From NCBI GenBank assembly GCA_035380045.1, contig DAOSWM010000032.1, positions 1 to 34,813 of the forward strand: a stretch of 34,813 bases of DNA. The letters run 5' to 3'. Below, piece after piece: positions 1 to 8,273 of the stretch. The translations under genes and the position numbers were made by a program. This stretch comes from DAOSWM01 sp035380045 (GTDB lineage: Bacteria > Bacteroidota > Bacteroidia > Bacteroidales > Tenuifilaceae). Within the stretch, counting starts at the first letter, position 1. The number at the start of each line of letters is the position of its first letter. Under the pieces are notes generated by a model. That model had not been told where the DNA came from. It ran no database searches and saw only the letters and a program-made list of their open reading frames with translations.

Positions 1-56
1 TATGATGTCAAATGTATGATGTCAAATGTATGATGTCAAATGTATGATGTCAAATA
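1..56. repeat. 14-bp tandem repeat, four copies
   Basis: Four head-to-tail copies of TATGATGTCAAATG; the fourth ends in A instead of G. The array may extend beyond the left edge. The motif GTCAAATG inside each unit recurs in inverted form (CATTTGAC) at 74-81 and 114-121, so the array and the following 65 bp share one sequence theme. It lies downstream of the zinc-ribbon gene, outside any coding region. Confidence 0.9.
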
Positions 57-80
57 TGGGAGACGACATAAAACATTTGA

Positions 81-99
81 CCTGCCTGTAGCAGGCAGG
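81..99. repeat. Perfect inverted repeat (8-bp arms, 3-nt loop)
   Basis: CCTGCCTG-TAG-CAGGCAGG forms a GC-rich hairpin between the tandem array and the 3' end of the zinc-ribbon gene. It is flanked by CATTTGAC motifs on both sides. It could act as a terminator for the minus-strand gene ending at 130, but no T-rich run follows it, so a dispersed palindromic repeat is equally likely. Confidence 0.7.
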
Positions 100-129
100 C
101 ATTTGCCTTCTGACATTTGACATAATCAC

Positions 130-513
130 TTAGCTTTCCTTATCCTTGTTTGTAACCAACAGGTAAAGGTTTTTATCCTCAAGAAAGAGGAATCCCTGCT
201 CGTAGCAGAAGTGGTACGTATCGCCCCGTTTGGTTGTATAAGTATGCGTATGGTATGTAAAATTAAAACCGCTGGTTAGCAGGTTTTCCTTCGAAACCAT
301 TGTTTTTCCCGACTGCTTATTTAGCTCCTGCAAAATTCTTCGGTTTTTCCGAAGGATGTTATTGATATTCCTAACCGTACTTGTTTCGTCGCTATTAAGC
401 CTGTTGTTGTATGTATTCCGGCACTGATCGGAGCAGAACTTTTTATCGGCACGGCCGATAATTTTCTCGCCGCACTCGGGACAAACACGAATTTCATTAA
501 CTTCTTTGCCCAT
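130..513 (-). CDS. Small zinc-ribbon protein
   Basis: A 127-residue cytoplasmic protein. Its N-terminus carries two cysteine pairs (C11-x2-C14 and C27-x3-C31, in the context CPECG and FCSDQC), a treble-clef or zinc-ribbon-like metal site. The middle is basic and helical, and the C-terminal half is rich in aromatic and Tyr/Thr residues with no motif I recognise. The metal site is seen in the sequence; the function is unknown. The start is set at the ATG at 513. An in-frame TTG at 537 would add eight residues, but the promoter at 542-574 puts the transcription start near 535, which argues against it. The gene is transcribed divergently from the flavoprotein gene on its right. Confidence 0.8.
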   Translation of the reverse strand: MGKEVNEIRVCPECGEKIIGRADKKFCSDQCRNTYNNRLNSDETSTVRNINNILRKNRRILQELNKQSGKTMVSKENLLTSGFNFTYHTHTYTTKRGDTYHFCYEQGFLFLEDKNLYLLVTNKDKES

Positions 514-541
514 GGCAAAATATGGTAAGTGAAACAATTAC

Positions 542-574
542 CAAATATAGTAAATTAACACTATTTATTACAAA
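542..574 (-). promoter_or_regulatory. Bacteroidota-type promoter of the zinc-ribbon gene
   Basis: On the minus strand TTTG (571-574), a 21-bp spacer and TATATTTG (542-549) match the Bacteroidota consensus TTTG-N19-21-TAnnTTTG. Transcription would start near 535, about 20 nt before the ATG at 513. Confidence 0.6.
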
Positions 575-631
575 TCATCGTAAATTGAACGAATGTTTGA
601 GTACTTTTACCCGCTAATGAATAAGAACACT

Positions 632-1717
632 ATGAGAGAACTAAAAATAGGAGGACTAACTATTCCTGTTCCGATTATTCAGGGAGGAATGGGAGTTGGC
701 ATTTCGTTATCGGGGCTAGCAGTGGCCGTTGCAAACCAGGGCGGAGTTGGGGTTATATCGGCCGCGGGGTTAGGGCTAATTCACCGTAATCCGGCTTTAG
801 ATTTTATTGAAGCGAATATTGAAGGATTAAAACAAGAGATAAGGCTTGCAAAGGAAAAAACCAAGGGAATAATTGGCGTAAACATCATGGTTGCCATGTC
901 GAACTTTGCCGAGCTGGTAAAAACATCAGTTGCCGAGAAGATTGATATTATATTTTCGGGTGCAGGTTTGCCGCTCGATTTGCCAAAATTCCTTCAGCCC
1001 GATAGTGTAACCAAACTTGTTCCAATTGTTTCGTCGAGCAGGGCAGCAAAGCTGATTTGTGAAAAGTGGAAAACCGTTTACAACTACCTCCCCGATGCCA
1101 TTGTTGTTGAAGGGCCAAAAGCTGGTGGACACTTAGGTTTCAAAAGAAACCAGATTGATGACTCACATTTTTCTTTGGAAGAAATTATTCCGGAGGTTGT
1201 AAGAGAAGTTAAGTTTTTTGAGGAAAAATATAACAAGGAAATATCGGTAATTGCTGCCGGAGGCATTTACAACGGGCAGGATATTTTCAACATCATGCAG
1301 AAGGGAGCTAGGGGTGTGCAGATGGGAACACGTTTCGTTCCAACTGAGGAGTGCGACGCCTCAATGGGCTTTAAACAAGCCTACATAAACGCTAAGGAAA
1401 GCGACATTGAAATTATTCAAAGTCCGGTTGGTATGCCGGGGCGTGCTGTGGCAAACAACTTCATTGAAAAGGTAAAGCAGGGGCTGAAAAAGCCTATTAA
1501 ATGTCCGTTCCAGTGTATAAAAACGTGCGATGTTTCCAGCAGTCCGTACTGTATAATTACCGCCTTGTACAATGCCTACAAAGGCAACATGAAGAATGGC
1601 TATGCATTCGCTGGAGCAAACGCTTACCTTTCAAGTAAAATATCGACAGTAAAAGAGATTTTCGATGAGCTAAAAGAGGAATTTCTTTCCTCTCTAAAAA
1701 TGAATGAGAACAAGTAA
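632..1717 (+). CDS. Nitronate monooxygenase / FabK-like flavoprotein
   Basis: A TIM-barrel FMN oxidoreductase of the 2-nitropropane dioxygenase family (PF03060), which includes nitronate monooxygenases and the FabK enoyl-ACP reductases. Visible family features are the N-terminal PIIQGGMGVGIS motif, VVEGPKAGGHLG near the catalytic region, and the phosphate-binding AAGGIYNGQDI followed by GVQMGTRF. The C-terminal part carries four cysteines spaced C-x3-C-x3-C-x7-C (C291, C295, C299, C307), which suggests a metal or Fe-S site. The substrate cannot be decided from sequence. The start at 632 (MRELKIGG) fits the family N-terminus best; in-frame ATGs at 617 and 593 would give 366 or 374 residues. 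A hairpin terminator follows the stop codon. Confidence 0.88.
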   Translation: MRELKIGGLTIPVPIIQGGMGVGISLSGLAVAVANQGGVGVISAAGLGLIHRNPALDFIEANIEGLKQEIRLAKEKTKGIIGVNIMVAMSNFAELVKTSVAEKIDIIFSGAGLPLDLPKFLQPDSVTKLVPIVSSSRAAKLICEKWKTVYNYLPDAIVVEGPKAGGHLGFKRNQIDDSHFSLEEIIPEVVREVKFFEEKYNKEISVIAAGGIYNGQDIFNIMQKGARGVQMGTRFVPTEECDASMGFKQAYINAKESDIEIIQSPVGMPGRAVANNFIEKVKQGLKKPIKCPFQCIKTCDVSSSPYCIITALYNAYKGNMKNGYAFAGANAYLSSKISTVKEIFDELKEEFLSSLKMNENK

Positions 1718-1723
1718 TGAACA

Positions 1724-1760
1724 AGCCTCCTTTAGTGATATTAAAACACAAAAGGAGGCT
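1724..1760 (+). terminator. Rho-independent terminator after the flavoprotein gene
   Basis: A 10-bp perfect stem (AGCCTCCTTT at 1724-1733, AAAGGAGGCT at 1751-1760) with a 17-nt loop, followed by AATTTTT on the plus strand. It lies 6 nt after the stop codon, in the gap between two convergent genes. Confidence 0.85.
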
Positions 1761-1782
1761 AATTTTTAACTGAAGAGAGAAC

Positions 1783-2262
1783 CTATTCCTGAGTTTCGCT
1801 TTTCACATCATTTACAATTTTCACATTAACGGCTTGCATTCCCTTCATGCCCATTTCGGTTTCGAAGGTAACTTTATCCCTCTCCTGAATCTCCTCTTCA
1901 AGGCTATTTACATGAACAAAAAAGGTTTCCTGGGTTTTAATGTCCTTAATAAAACCGTAGCCTTTTGAATGGTTAAAGTGCGAAACTACACCTTTCCTTA
2001 TTAAATCAGCCGGGTCGATTGGTTCCTGCTTCGCAACTGCAACCTCAATATCTTCAACATTAATGTCTTCTTTCTGGTTTGGATCAGGGGGCGTGTCGGT
2101 AATATTACCAAATTCATCAACATAAGCGATCATATCATCAAGGCTTTTGCCCTTCTCAGCGCTTGCCTTTCTTTCCTCTCTCTTTTGTAGTTTGTCCTGT
2201 TTTTTCTTTGCTTTTTTCTTCTCGTTTTCTCTCTTGTTGAATGACACTTGTGATCTACCCAT
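1783..2262 (-). CDS. Cold-shock-domain protein with basic N-terminal extension
   Basis: A 159-residue predicted RNA-binding protein. Residues 1-35 are a Lys/Arg/Glu-rich helix, residues 40-85 an acidic linker, and residues 88-151 a cold-shock OB-fold domain. Both nucleic-acid motifs are present: RNP1 as KGYGFI (100-105) and RNP2 as FFVHV (114-118). CspA-type proteins are about 70 residues, so this is the longer form common in Bacteroidota with an extra charged region. The expected role is as an RNA chaperone. It has a canonical promoter and a leader of about 70 nt, long for this window and possibly a site of post-transcriptional control. Confidence 0.9.
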   Translation of the reverse strand: MGRSQVSFNKRENEKKKAKKKQDKLQKREERKASAEKGKSLDDMIAYVDEFGNITDTPPDPNQKEDINVEDIEVAVAKQEPIDPADLIRKGVVSHFNHSKGYGFIKDIKTQETFFVHVNSLEEEIQERDKVTFETEMGMKGMQAVNVKIVNDVKSETQE

Positions 2263-2337
2263 TTTTTACTTTAATGTTTTTAAGTTGAATTTTGAAGCAG
2301 AAGCAGCAACACTATTGTTAACTTTTCTACCAAACTG

Positions 2338-2368
2338 CAAAGATACATAAAAAATAATGGCTATCAAA
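2338..2368 (-). promoter_or_regulatory. Bacteroidota-type promoter of the cold-shock-domain gene
   Basis: Minus strand: TTTG at 2365-2368, a 19-bp spacer and TATCTTTG at 2338-2345. This is the closest match to the Bacteroidota consensus in the window. Confidence 0.7.
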
Positions 2369-2430
2369 CATTTACGCAAATTCAGTGTAACACTCCCTAT
2401 TTGCATTCAATTGCTTGGCTAGTAACGGCT

Positions 2431-4602
2431 TTACATATTAAAGCCAACAACCAGTACGTCATCGGTTTGAGTGCATTCCCCTTTCCACTCGTGGAATGTT
2501 TTCTCAATTTCGCTCTTTTGATCCTGCATGTCAACCCCTTGCAAAGCCAAAAGTTTTGATTTTAATCTTTTCAGCTGGAATTTCTCCTTCTTCTCATTAT
2601 CACCCCCAAACTGCGTATGGAAACCATCGGTAAAAAGGTAAATTGAGTCACCCTTTTTCAGTTGAAACGTTTGCTCTCGGAAAGGTTTATCGATGGTTGA
2701 AACGCCAAGGGGTATTCTATCGGCTTCAAGTACAATATGTTCTCTCTTACCCCCTTCGTTGGGTTTGGGTCTAAAAATCCAGCAAGGGTTATGAGCACCA
2801 GCAAAGCTAAGCATCATATTTTCAAGGTTTATTGCACAAAAGGCAATATCCATGCCTTCGGGTTGTTCTCCATCCTTCCCACTTTGCTGTAGAGAGCGTT
2901 TTAGCTGGCTTCGAAGTTCGGTTAGCACCTGGGAAGCTGTTTTTATTTCAGTGTGCCTCACAATTTCGTTCAGCAAAGCGATACCCAGCATGCTCATGAA
3001 AGCTCCGGGTACTCCATGCCCGGTACAATCGGCTGCTGCAATTATTGTGTACTGTTTAACCTGTTTAATAAAGTAAAAATCACCGCTCACTATTTCACAG
3101 GGAAGATAAAGTATGAAGTGTTTAGGGAAAAGCATTGAAACAATCTCATGGTTTGGCAACACTGCATTCTGAATTAGTTGAGCATACGTAATGCTCTGTG
3201 TAATTTGGTCGTGTGATTTTTCAATATGCTCTTTCTGGGTTCGAATCTCTTCGTTCAGCTGGTGGAGCTCCTCGTTTCGCATCAGTATCTCATCTCGTTG
3301 TTCAGAAAGCATCCTATTTATTTTTCGTTTCTGCATTATGTTGTAATACTGAAGCGCAAGCCCTAGTAGCACCATGAGGAATCCGGCAATGAAAAAATTT
3401 CGAATATTCTTCTGGTGCTTCAACTCCTGTGTATGGATTTCCTGCACCTTCTCCTGCTCTAAGCGGGCAAGGTCTTTCTCCTTCTGGTACTTGTACTCGA
3501 ACTCCAAGCCAACGGCTTTCCTGGTGTTCTCCTCATTCTTTACGCTATCGCTCATTGTCTTGAAAACTATCTGGTATTCATATGCATCCTTGAAAAGTCC
3601 AAGAGAAGCACTAGCCTTTGAGAGGGTTTCGGAGCTCACTTTTATTATTTCAACTTCACCAATCTCGCGGGCAATTGAGTATGCTTTTTTAGCATAGTCA
3701 TAAGCCAGGCGATTCTGATTCTGCTCAAGTGCAATAGTTCCCAAACCGTTATAGTTCCATGCCTCAAGCGACTTTGACCCTACTTTCTTGCTAAGTTCTA
3801 ACCCTCTGGAAAAAATTTCTGAAGCTTTTGAATAATCCTTAACTAGTGTGTAAACAACGCCTGAATTAATGCAGTTTAAAATGATATTATTCACATCTCC
3901 TTTCCCCTCTGCAATTTCCAGCGATTTTTGGTAATACTCCAGAGCTAGGGAGTAGTCCTCCTTGTCTTGGTATACAATTCCAATGTTAATGTATGAATTC
4001 GCCATCCCCCCAACATCGCCCCTTTGTTGAGCAATCTCGAAGGATCTCCAGTAGTACTCCAATGCCTTATCTAAATCGTTCTGGTTATGAAAAATAATCC
4101 CAATGTTATTGAACGCATTTGCCATACCGGCTTTATCTCCAATCTCCTCGTATACTTTAAGGGCTTTCTGGAAAAAGTCCATTGATCTGGGATCATCTCC
4201 TAGTATCTGGTAAATTATTCCAACATTATTGTAGCAGTTTGCCATACCGGTTTTGTTATTTCGCTCAGAAAAAATGAGCAGGGCACCCTCGTACAACTCC
4301 AAGGCTTTAGTAAAGTCCGATTTCTCTTCGAAGTAGAATCCCTTCATCCTCATGCTTTCAGCCTTTCCCTCGGCATAGTTCAGCAGAACGGATAACGAAT
4401 CGGCTTCATTGGCGTACTTAAATGTTTTTTCCAAATCAGATGTGAATGACTTATATGCAGCCCTATTTAGAAAATTAACTCGTGTAGTATCGTTTCTTTT
4501 ATTTTCAATTAGTATTCTTTCAATACTGTCGAGTTCTGTGGTTTGAGCATAAGTAACCCCCTGAAGCAAACAGAGCAAAAGCAAAACAAAGCGAACCTGC
4601 AT
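2431..4602 (-). CDS. Secreted TPR protein with SpoIIE-type phosphatase domain
   Basis: A 723-residue membrane signalling protein. It has an N-terminal signal peptide (cleavage plausible after TYA, residue 19), then about six tetratricopeptide repeats (roughly 60-300; clear repeats such as ALEYYQKSLEIA), a membrane segment at about 400-421, a Glu/Gln-rich coiled coil (about 422-475), and a C-terminal SpoIIE/PP2C-like Ser/Thr phosphatase domain (about 505-722). Metal-binding motifs VSGDFY and AADCTGHGVPGAFMS are intact, so catalytic activity is likely. The layout puts the TPRs in the periplasm and the phosphatase in the cytoplasm, as in partner-switching systems, but no anti-sigma factor or antagonist gene is adjacent. 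The partner is unknown. Confidence 0.9.
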   Translation of the reverse strand: MQVRFVLLLLCLLQGVTYAQTTELDSIERILIENKRNDTTRVNFLNRAAYKSFTSDLEKTFKYANEADSLSVLLNYAEGKAESMRMKGFYFEEKSDFTKALELYEGALLIFSERNNKTGMANCYNNVGIIYQILGDDPRSMDFFQKALKVYEEIGDKAGMANAFNNIGIIFHNQNDLDKALEYYWRSFEIAQQRGDVGGMANSYINIGIVYQDKEDYSLALEYYQKSLEIAEGKGDVNNIILNCINSGVVYTLVKDYSKASEIFSRGLELSKKVGSKSLEAWNYNGLGTIALEQNQNRLAYDYAKKAYSIAREIGEVEIIKVSSETLSKASASLGLFKDAYEYQIVFKTMSDSVKNEENTRKAVGLEFEYKYQKEKDLARLEQEKVQEIHTQELKHQKNIRNFFIAGFLMVLLGLALQYYNIMQKRKINRMLSEQRDEILMRNEELHQLNEEIRTQKEHIEKSHDQITQSITYAQLIQNAVLPNHEIVSMLFPKHFILYLPCEIVSGDFYFIKQVKQYTIIAAADCTGHGVPGAFMSMLGIALLNEIVRHTEIKTASQVLTELRSQLKRSLQQSGKDGEQPEGMDIAFCAINLENMMLSFAGAHNPCWIFRPKPNEGGKREHIVLEADRIPLGVSTIDKPFREQTFQLKKGDSIYLFTDGFHTQFGGDNEKKEKFQLKRLKSKLLALQGVDMQDQKSEIEKTFHEWKGECTQTDDVLVVGFNM

Positions 4603-4826
4603 AACAAAGGGGGTTTAAGCAATTATTAATGACTGCATTAGGGATACACTGCAATATACAAAAAAACCAACATAAAACCTTATTTTGATTTCATTTCTTT
4701 GCTAGCCATAAGCACTAACATGCTAAGCAAACATTAAAAAATGTTTGAAATTGAATTTTAATTATTTACGCAAAGTTTATCAACAATAACAGGGGAGTTG
4801 GTAAAGGAATATTTTGTTTTAAAAAA

Positions 4827-4866
4827 GGGCGCCAAAAAGCAATAGCTAAATTGCTTTTTGGCGCCC
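4827..4866 (-). terminator. Strong hairpin terminator
   Basis: Perfect 16-bp stem (GGGCGCCAAAAAGCAA at 4827-4842 and its complement at 4851-4866) with an 8-nt loop. On the minus strand it is followed by TTTTTTAAAA. It ends the lipoprotein gene transcript and lies upstream of the TPR-phosphatase gene. Confidence 0.93.
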
Positions 4867-4888
4867 TTGCTCATTAAGTAACTTTCTT

Positions 4889-5386
4889 TTACTGCTTTAT
4901 TTTTCCTAAACGTGCTGTTACCTTAACTGTTCGCTTCGAGTAAAAAATTGGGAAAATAAAGGTTTTCTTTTCGTACTGAGGATAGATAACAATGTCGTAA
5001 CCCGGATTTTCCTCCATTAGTTTATGGAGAGCATACGAGCTAACCCTGCCTTTGGCAAAATCGCCAACAACAGGAATAACGGCCGTAACAGTACCAAAGC
5101 CATTGTCGGAAACGGCATTACCACCAATAGCAATCTGTGATGCTTGCGATGATGCTTCGGTTTCAATAGTCCCAGATTCCCAGCTGAAAAGTCGCTGCCA
5201 ATCGATTCCAAAAACCCTTACCGAGTTTGCCTCTGCAGAAACCTGAGGAGAATACTCAAAGTCGCCTTTGTAAAATTCAATGTGATGGTTTGGAGTTTTC
5301 ATGGATCGGTTGGATACTGTACAGCTGCTCATAAAGAGAGCCGTTCCTGCAAGCAGGAAAAAAGTAAAAAACTTTACTTGTTTCAT
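4889..5386 (-). CDS. Predicted small lipoprotein
   Basis: A 165-residue exported protein. The N-terminus has a basic start, a hydrophobic core and a lipobox (MSSC, with the lipidated Cys at about 22), so it should be a lipoprotein of the periplasm or outer membrane. The mature part has a segment with small residues and a glycine-rich loop (IAIGGNAVSDNGFG) followed by YDIVIYPQYE near the C-terminus. This pattern recalls small Bacteroidota lipoproteins of unknown function; I cannot assign a Pfam family with confidence. It lies 51 bp after the serine hydrolase gene on the same strand and may be cotranscribed with it, ending at the strong terminator downstream. Confidence 0.8.
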   Translation of the reverse strand: MKQVKFFTFFLLAGTALFMSSCTVSNRSMKTPNHHIEFYKGDFEYSPQVSAEANSVRVFGIDWQRLFSWESGTIETEASSQASQIAIGGNAVSDNGFGTVTAVIPVVGDFAKGRVSSYALHKLMEENPGYDIVIYPQYEKKTFIFPIFYSKRTVKVTARLGKIKQ

Positions 5387-5437
5387 TGTTTTTTAGATTT
5401 ATACTAGAATAAAAGATTGATTTTGAATCTTCTTCGG

Positions 5438-6988
5438 CTAGTCATCAACCTCGTCGGAAATGCGGTATGGTTTTAGCTCATCGAAGAAAATATCGTCGTT
5501 GGGAACATCAAAATCCATACCAGTAATTTTTAAATTATTGTCGGTTTTAAATTTTAGTGTACCAAAGTTGAACCATGCATGCGTATTGTCCCACTTAATT
5601 TCAAATACATCAAAATGCCAATGGGCAAGGGTTGCCGAGAGATAATCGGCATGGTCGAACTTCAACCTTAGCTTATCGTCCTCAAGAACTACGCGTATTT
5701 TGCCATGAATATCGGACATGTAGGTTCCCGTGTACTTTTCGAGCGGAAGTGACGGTTGTGTGCCTTCAACCCTGCTCTCCTTTCGGCTCGAGATGCGGGT
5801 GTCGGACGATTGCCTTTGCTTATATTTCTCAAGCAAATCGGCCGACCAGTCCTTTGTTCCGGTGCCCAAAAATTGGTCGAGGGCATAGTTTGTGGCGGCT
5901 GCAATGGGCGCATTCATGCCGTTTGTTAGAACAACAACGCCCAGCTTCTCATCGGGGATAAGGGTTACGGCAGTTATCATGCCATCAATGGCTCCGGTGT
6001 GCGAAACGCGCAAACGCCCATGAAAATCGCTCAGTCCCCAACCTAAACCGTACGCGCTGAAATGGGTGTTATAATCGTTCCTTTTTGTTTGGTCAACCGT
6101 AAAGTTTGCATGGGGAGTCCAAAGCATATTAATGGTTTGCTTTTTAAGCAAAGTATCGGAACCAACAATTCCAAAGTTTAAGTTGAATATCATCCACTTC
6201 GACAAGTCGTTAACGCTCGAAATTACGCCACCCAACGCGCCCACTTTCTCCCAATCTTCCCATGCAATGGGAATGTTCTTTTCATCTTGGAAAGCGTGTG
6301 GTGTTACAAAATTTTGCTTTTCGGGCAGGGCTTTAGGAGAGGTAACGCTTCTATCCATTCCGAGTGGTTTGAAGATTCGTTCCTTCACGTTCTCGCTCCA
6401 TGTTTTACCTGTAACCGCCTTTATTACTTCGCCTGCAGCAATATACATTATGTTTGAGTAGCCATAACCCGCACGAAAATCGAATGCGTTAGGTATATGC
6501 TTTGCGTTCCGCACAATTTCCTCAGCAGTAAAATCGGATTTGTACCAAATAACATCGCCGCTAAAAGTTCCAAGGCCAACACGGTGGCTCAACAAATCGC
6601 GAATTGTAACCTCGTTGCTAACCCATGGGTCGTAAACTTCAAACCAAGGAAGATACTTTTTTACCTTATCGTTCCATTTCAGTTTCCCTTCCTGAACCAG
6701 CATTCCAATTATTGATGCGGTGAATGCTTTGGAGTTGGATGCAATTCCGTAAAGGGTATTTTCATCAGGTTTTTCGGGCTTTCCAATCTCAATAACTCCA
6801 TAAGTTCCAACAAAAACTAGCTCGCCATCTTTTACAATTCCAATTGAAGTACTTGGTATTCCCCAGTCTTTAACCATTTGCGCGTAGTAGTTGTCGAGCT
6901 TCTTTAAATCAACTTTTGCTTTTGATTGGGAAAAGAGGCTTAACGAAACAGCTGCTAGCGACAAGACAACTAAAAAAATCCTTTTCAT
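5438..6988 (-). CDS. Exported serine hydrolase, class C beta-lactamase family
   Basis: A 516-residue protein with a signal peptide (1-20) and a beta-lactamase/transpeptidase-like fold (PF00144). The catalytic set is complete: S84-N-S-K87 (SxxK), Y177-S-N179 (YxN) and H330-T-G332 in place of KTG, as usual in class C-like esterases and D-peptidases. A C-terminal beta domain (about 400-510, resembling DUF3471) follows. Members of this family cleave D-amino-acid peptides or esters rather than giving resistance; the substrate here is not predictable. A short perfect palindrome (7006-7030) lies just upstream of the start codon. Confidence 0.9.
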   Translation of the reverse strand: MKRIFLVVLSLAAVSLSLFSQSKAKVDLKKLDNYYAQMVKDWGIPSTSIGIVKDGELVFVGTYGVIEIGKPEKPDENTLYGIASNSKAFTASIIGMLVQEGKLKWNDKVKKYLPWFEVYDPWVSNEVTIRDLLSHRVGLGTFSGDVIWYKSDFTAEEIVRNAKHIPNAFDFRAGYGYSNIMYIAAGEVIKAVTGKTWSENVKERIFKPLGMDRSVTSPKALPEKQNFVTPHAFQDEKNIPIAWEDWEKVGALGGVISSVNDLSKWMIFNLNFGIVGSDTLLKKQTINMLWTPHANFTVDQTKRNDYNTHFSAYGLGWGLSDFHGRLRVSHTGAIDGMITAVTLIPDEKLGVVVLTNGMNAPIAAATNYALDQFLGTGTKDWSADLLEKYKQRQSSDTRISSRKESRVEGTQPSLPLEKYTGTYMSDIHGKIRVVLEDDKLRLKFDHADYLSATLAHWHFDVFEIKWDNTHAWFNFGTLKFKTDNNLKITGMDFDVPNDDIFFDELKPYRISDEVDD

Positions 6989-7005
6989 GGCTCAAATATT
7001 TTAAC

Positions 7006-7030
7006 TCTTTGCATAGTAGTTATGCAAAGA
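7006..7030. promoter_or_regulatory. 10-bp palindrome upstream of the serine hydrolase gene
   Basis: TCTTTGCATA-GTAGT-TATGCAAAGA, a perfect inverted repeat ending 17 nt before the start codon at 6988. It could be an operator or a hairpin in the leader of the mRNA. The symmetry is seen; any regulatory role is inferred. Confidence 0.45.
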
Positions 7031-7108
7031 AAAGTTGACACAAAGTTTTTATAAAGCTAAGCAAAAACCAGCAAACAATCCAGCATTTTACAAAAAAGGT
7101 TTAGCGAA

Positions 7109-7780
7109 CTACTTGTTAGAGTCGGCCAGCATTGCCTTCCCTTTCACCAACCACGATACCCCAAAAGCAGCAAGTGCTATCCACTCAAGCCAGAATACAG
7201 GTTTATACTTTGCCAGTGAATTGCCCAGTGATGGAATTATTTTGATTAGTAAAATTGCAATGATTGACAATAGCATTACTACCGCACAAGTGCGATAAAT
7301 TTTATTTCTTATCTTTTTCCTCTTGGTTTTTGGCCCCTTGCTTTTAGTAAAAAGACAAAACGAAACGTACGAGAGTGTAGTAAAAAATAGCGCTGCCGAA
7401 ATGTAATGTGTCCACACCCTTGCCTTACAGTAACTCAGAAAGCAAACTGCGCAGTCGATATCGCTAATTTGGGTTGTAGCAAATAGTGCGATTCCCAGCG
7501 CACACAAACCTGCAAAGGTGGTTACAATGTTATCCCAACGCTCATATCCCTGATACAAAAATAGAAACACCGAAAAAGAGCACAATGTCATAACCAAAAC
7601 ATTACCCATTATTGTGTAGTAGTAATGGCTTATTGAATCCTGAAGTTCAGTACATTTTCCAATGGTTAATGTTCCCACCATTAGAATTGCCGGCATGATA
7701 ATTCCTATGTAACCTATCGCTTGTCGAATGCCATCGGGCGAAAGAACCCTGGCAGTTTTCTTACTTTTTGCATTTTCCAT
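7109..7780 (-). CDS. Multi-pass membrane protein of unknown function
   Basis: A 223-residue integral membrane protein with about six hydrophobic segments (near 20-40, 55-78, 85-105, 122-143, 162-182 and 193-212) and a basic loop (KGPKTKRKKIRNK, about 147-160). The pattern ISHYYYT after helix 1 and a second helix rich in Phe/Leu recall DUF998-like membrane proteins, but I cannot confirm this. Three cysteines (DCAVCFLSYC) lie in the loop before helix 4, probably outside the membrane. It is the last gene of a compact minus-strand group with two other unrecognised genes. Confidence 0.75.
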   Translation of the reverse strand: MENAKSKKTARVLSPDGIRQAIGYIGIIMPAILMVGTLTIGKCTELQDSISHYYYTIMGNVLVMTLCSFSVFLFLYQGYERWDNIVTTFAGLCALGIALFATTQISDIDCAVCFLSYCKARVWTHYISAALFFTTLSYVSFCLFTKSKGPKTKRKKIRNKIYRTCAVVMLLSIIAILLIKIIPSLGNSLAKYKPVFWLEWIALAAFGVSWLVKGKAMLADSNK

Positions 7781-7824
7781 TTTTGAATATTTTAATTAAT
7801 ATTGAAAGGATTGTTCTAATTATG

Positions 7825-8247
7825 CTAAAAATCAGCAAGCGCTTCCTCAACTTTTGAAATCATTGCCTCTCGTTCCATTGAGAATGTTTTATCGGTTTCG
7901 CGGCAAAGCAACAGTATTTGCAGCGTTTTTTCTAACATCCCTTTTCTAACTGCGGGTTTTTGCGAGTTACTCTGAGCTATAAAAAGCAATTCGGCCAACA
8001 TTTCTTTATTATTCACATTTAACCCTTCGAATGTGGCCAAGTACCCTTTTGCATCGGCATCATTCATCTCGAGGAATAAATCCATATTGAAGTTAACTTC
8101 TTCGTTAAGCAATGTTTTCGCTTCGCTAAAAGAAACTTCGGTTGAAACGGCACTTCCCTCACCCGTTCCTAAAAGTTTATTTATAATTGCCCGGATTAGC
8201 AGCCCCATTTTTTCTATTTCCCTCAACAGGTAATCCTTCTGTTCCAT
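7825..8247 (-). CDS. Small all-helical protein of unknown function
   Basis: A 140-residue soluble protein with no signal peptide, rich in Leu, Glu and Lys and predicted almost entirely helical. The N-terminus MEQKDYLLREIEKMGLLI recalls the DUF6483 type of proteins seen in Bacillota and Bacteroidota; I hold this weakly. It is the middle gene of a three-gene minus-strand set, 26 bp after the previous gene and 44 bp before the membrane protein gene, so cotranscription is likely. Confidence 0.7.
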   Translation of the reverse strand: MEQKDYLLREIEKMGLLIRAIINKLLGTGEGSAVSTEVSFSEAKTLLNEEVNFNMDLFLEMNDADAKGYLATFEGLNVNNKEMLAELLFIAQSNSQKPAVRKGMLEKTLQILLLCRETDKTFSMEREAMISKVEEALADF

Positions 8248-8273
8248 TGCAGAATTAGTAAGCTAAAAGCAAT

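Noticed and set aside
1..56. CRISPR array
   Set aside because: The units are 14 bp and directly adjacent with no spacers, and no cas gene is present.
514..537. Earlier TTG start for the zinc-ribbon protein
   Set aside because: It would lie at or before the predicted transcription start from the well-matched promoter at 542-574.
5632..5961. Antisense open frame within the serine hydrolase gene
   Set aside because: It lies wholly inside a gene with intact catalytic motifs and has no recognisable domain.
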